Positions 62,980-64,000 of a DNA stretch of 64,000 bases are shown here, piece after piece; the first letter of the stretch is position 1; each line of letters starts with the position of its first letter. Position numbers and translations under genes: made by a program. The notes under the pieces are model-generated. The model saw nothing but the letters and a program-made list of their open reading frames with translations, searched no databases and was not told the origin of the DNA. Origin of the DNA: Roseomonas sp. E05 (GTDB lineage: Bacteria; Pseudomonadota; Alphaproteobacteria; Acetobacterales; Acetobacteraceae); NCBI RefSeq assembly GCF_030063475.1, contig NZ_JASIRT010000007.1:62001-126000 (forward strand), given 5' to 3'.

Positions 62980-64000
62980 ATGATGGATGCCATGGCGCAG
63001 CCCGTGCTGCGCAACCGGACCTTCGACGCCCTGCAGCTGGGCGAGCGCGCCTCCCTGGTGCGGGTCATCGGGCAGGACGATATCGCTCTCTTCGCCGCCG
63101 TCTCGGGCGACGTGAACCCGGCCCATCTCGACGCCGCCTTTGCCGCCACCGACATGTTCGGTCATGTGGTGGCGCATGGCATGTGGACGGGTGCGCTGGT
63201 CTCCGCCGTGCTCGGCACGCAGCTTCCCGGCCCCGGCACCATCTATCTCGGGCAGGAGATGCGCTTCCTGCGCCCCGTCACGCCGGGCGACACCATCACC
63301 GCAACGGTGCAGGTGCGCGAGAAGCGGCCGGAGAAGCGCATCGTGCTGCTCGACACCACCTGCACCAACCAGAAGGGCGAGCAGGTGCTGAGCGGCACGG
63401 CGACGGTGATCGCCCCCGCCGCCGAGATCGTCTGGCCGCGCACGCCGCTGCCCGAGGTGGTGCTGCAGCGGCACGACCGCTACGAGGAGGTGCTGCGCGC
63501 CGCCCTCGCCTGCCCGCCGCTGCGGATCGCGGTGGCGCATCCCTGCTCGCCAGCGGCGATCCTCGCGGCGCTGGAGGCGCGCGAGGCCGGCCTGGCCGAA
63601 CCGGTGCTGGTCGGGCCCATTGCCAAGATCCGCGCCGCCGCCGAGGCCGCAAAGGCCGATCTCAATGGCGTCACGATCGAGGATGTGCCGCACAGCCATG
63701 CCGCCGCCGCCCGTGCGGTGGCGCTGGCCGCCGAACGCAAGGTCGGCGCGCTGATGAAGGGCAGCCTGCACACGGACGAACTGCTGCAGGCCGTGCTGGC
63801 GCCGGAAGCCGGGCTGCGGACGGAGCGGCGGATCAGCCACGTCTATGTCATGGACATTCCGGCCTATCCCAGGCCGCTGGTGGTGACGGACGCCGCCATC
63901 AACATCGCCCCCACCCTCGAACAGAAACGCGACATCTGCCAGAACGCGGTGGACCTGCTGCACCTGCTGGGCGTCGAGCAGCCGAAGGTGGCCGTGCTGG
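62980..64000 (+). CDS. Bifunctional enoyl-CoA hydratase (MaoC)/phosphate acetyltransferase, 3' truncated
   Basis: 340 residues are visible before the window ends. Residues about 15-140 are a MaoC hot-dog hydratase: LFAAVSGDVNPAHLDAAFA is the hydratase 2 motif (Asp/His catalytic pair), followed by HGMWTGALVSAVLGTQLPGPG. From about residue 170 a phosphotransacetylase domain begins (PPLRIAVAHPCSPAAILAALEA, VGALMKGSLHTDELLQAVL, ISHVYVMDIPAYPRPLVVTDAAINIAPTL, in part). It starts 13 bases after phaC. The MaoC part can supply (R)-3-hydroxyacyl-CoA to PhaC, while the Pta part links acyl-CoA to acyl phosphate. ATG 62980 and 62983 are adjacent. Confidence 0.92.
   Translation, partial: MMDAMAQPVLRNRTFDALQLGERASLVRVIGQDDIALFAAVSGDVNPAHLDAAFAATDMFGHVVAHGMWTGALVSAVLGTQLPGPGTIYLGQEMRFLRPVTPGDTITATVQVREKRPEKRIVLLDTTCTNQKGEQVLSGTATVIAPAAEIVWPRTPLPEVVLQRHDRYEEVLRAALACPPLRIAVAHPCSPAAILAALEAREAGLAEPVLVGPIAKIRAAAEAAKADLNGVTIEDVPHSHAAAARAVALAAERKVGALMKGSLHTDELLQAVLAPEAGLRTERRISHVYVMDIPAYPRPLVVTDAAINIAPTLEQKRDICQNAVDLLHLLGVEQPKVAVL

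Overview
The window is uniformly GC-rich (about 70% by eye), densely coded on both strands, and has no recognisable tRNA, rRNA, insertion sequence, phage gene or CRISPR array. The gene set points to an alphaproteobacterium, most likely an Acetobacteraceae member close to Roseomonas. The evidence is orphan Bug/TctC-type receptors, a HWE-family sensor kinase, a stand-alone aa3-type cytochrome oxidase subunit IV, a PhaC/MaoC-phosphotransacetylase cluster and an RbbA-type exporter. The genus is an inference from family content, not from a marker gene. The sequence looks like ordinary chromosome with a strong solute-scavenging theme. Two short AT-rich patches (about 9660-9850 and 42680-42800) stand out from the background.

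Layout, 1-9.6 kb: a truncated M20 amidohydrolase overlapping a family-5 peptide-type solute receptor; a DUF1835 protein; two consecutive Bug/TctC receptors; a minus-strand pair made of an Asp/Glu/hydantoin racemase-like protein and a TauD-like protein whose iron ligands appear lost; and a second M20 peptidase. 9.8-17.6 kb: HWE sensor kinase, a short pyruvate kinase-like protein, a methyltransferase, release factor RF3 (minus), two small secreted PRC-barrel proteins and a dCMP deaminase-type enzyme. 17.8-25.3 kb: an orphan receptor paralogous to the first one, then a minus-strand cassette (threonine synthase-like enzyme, DadA-like dehydrogenase, polar amino acid ABC transporter).

25.4-35.8 kb: GNAT acetyltransferase, a hybrid histidine kinase with two tandem near-duplicate PAS domains, then a LysR regulator divergent from a seven-gene operon. 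That operon combines a polyamine-type ABC importer with a three-part flavin/iron-sulfur oxidoreductase resembling opine oxidase, D-hydroxyproline dehydrogenase and hydrogen cyanide synthase. It reads as a self-contained import-and-oxidise system for an unknown amine or imino acid. 35.8-46.4 kb: MFS exporter, ABC-F ATPase, TonB-like protein, a WcbI-like protein convergent with a PhyH-type dioxygenase, SPW membrane protein, AI-2E-family permease, nucleoside diphosphate kinase, CoxIV and a GFA-family protein.

46.5-60.5 kb is almost wholly minus strand: PEP synthase with a small upstream gene, an NfeD/stomatin pair, a D-lactate dehydrogenase-type enzyme, a P-type cation ATPase, and a three-gene HlyD/RbbA/ABC-2 exporter. 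60.7-64 kb is a plus-strand polyhydroxyalkanoate operon (phasin-like, phaC, MaoC-phosphotransacetylase fusion) that runs off the window. A recurring non-coding theme is a GC-rich hairpin directly after stop codons; one version is a longer repeat present as an inverted pair at 2.8 kb and again at 37.2 kb.
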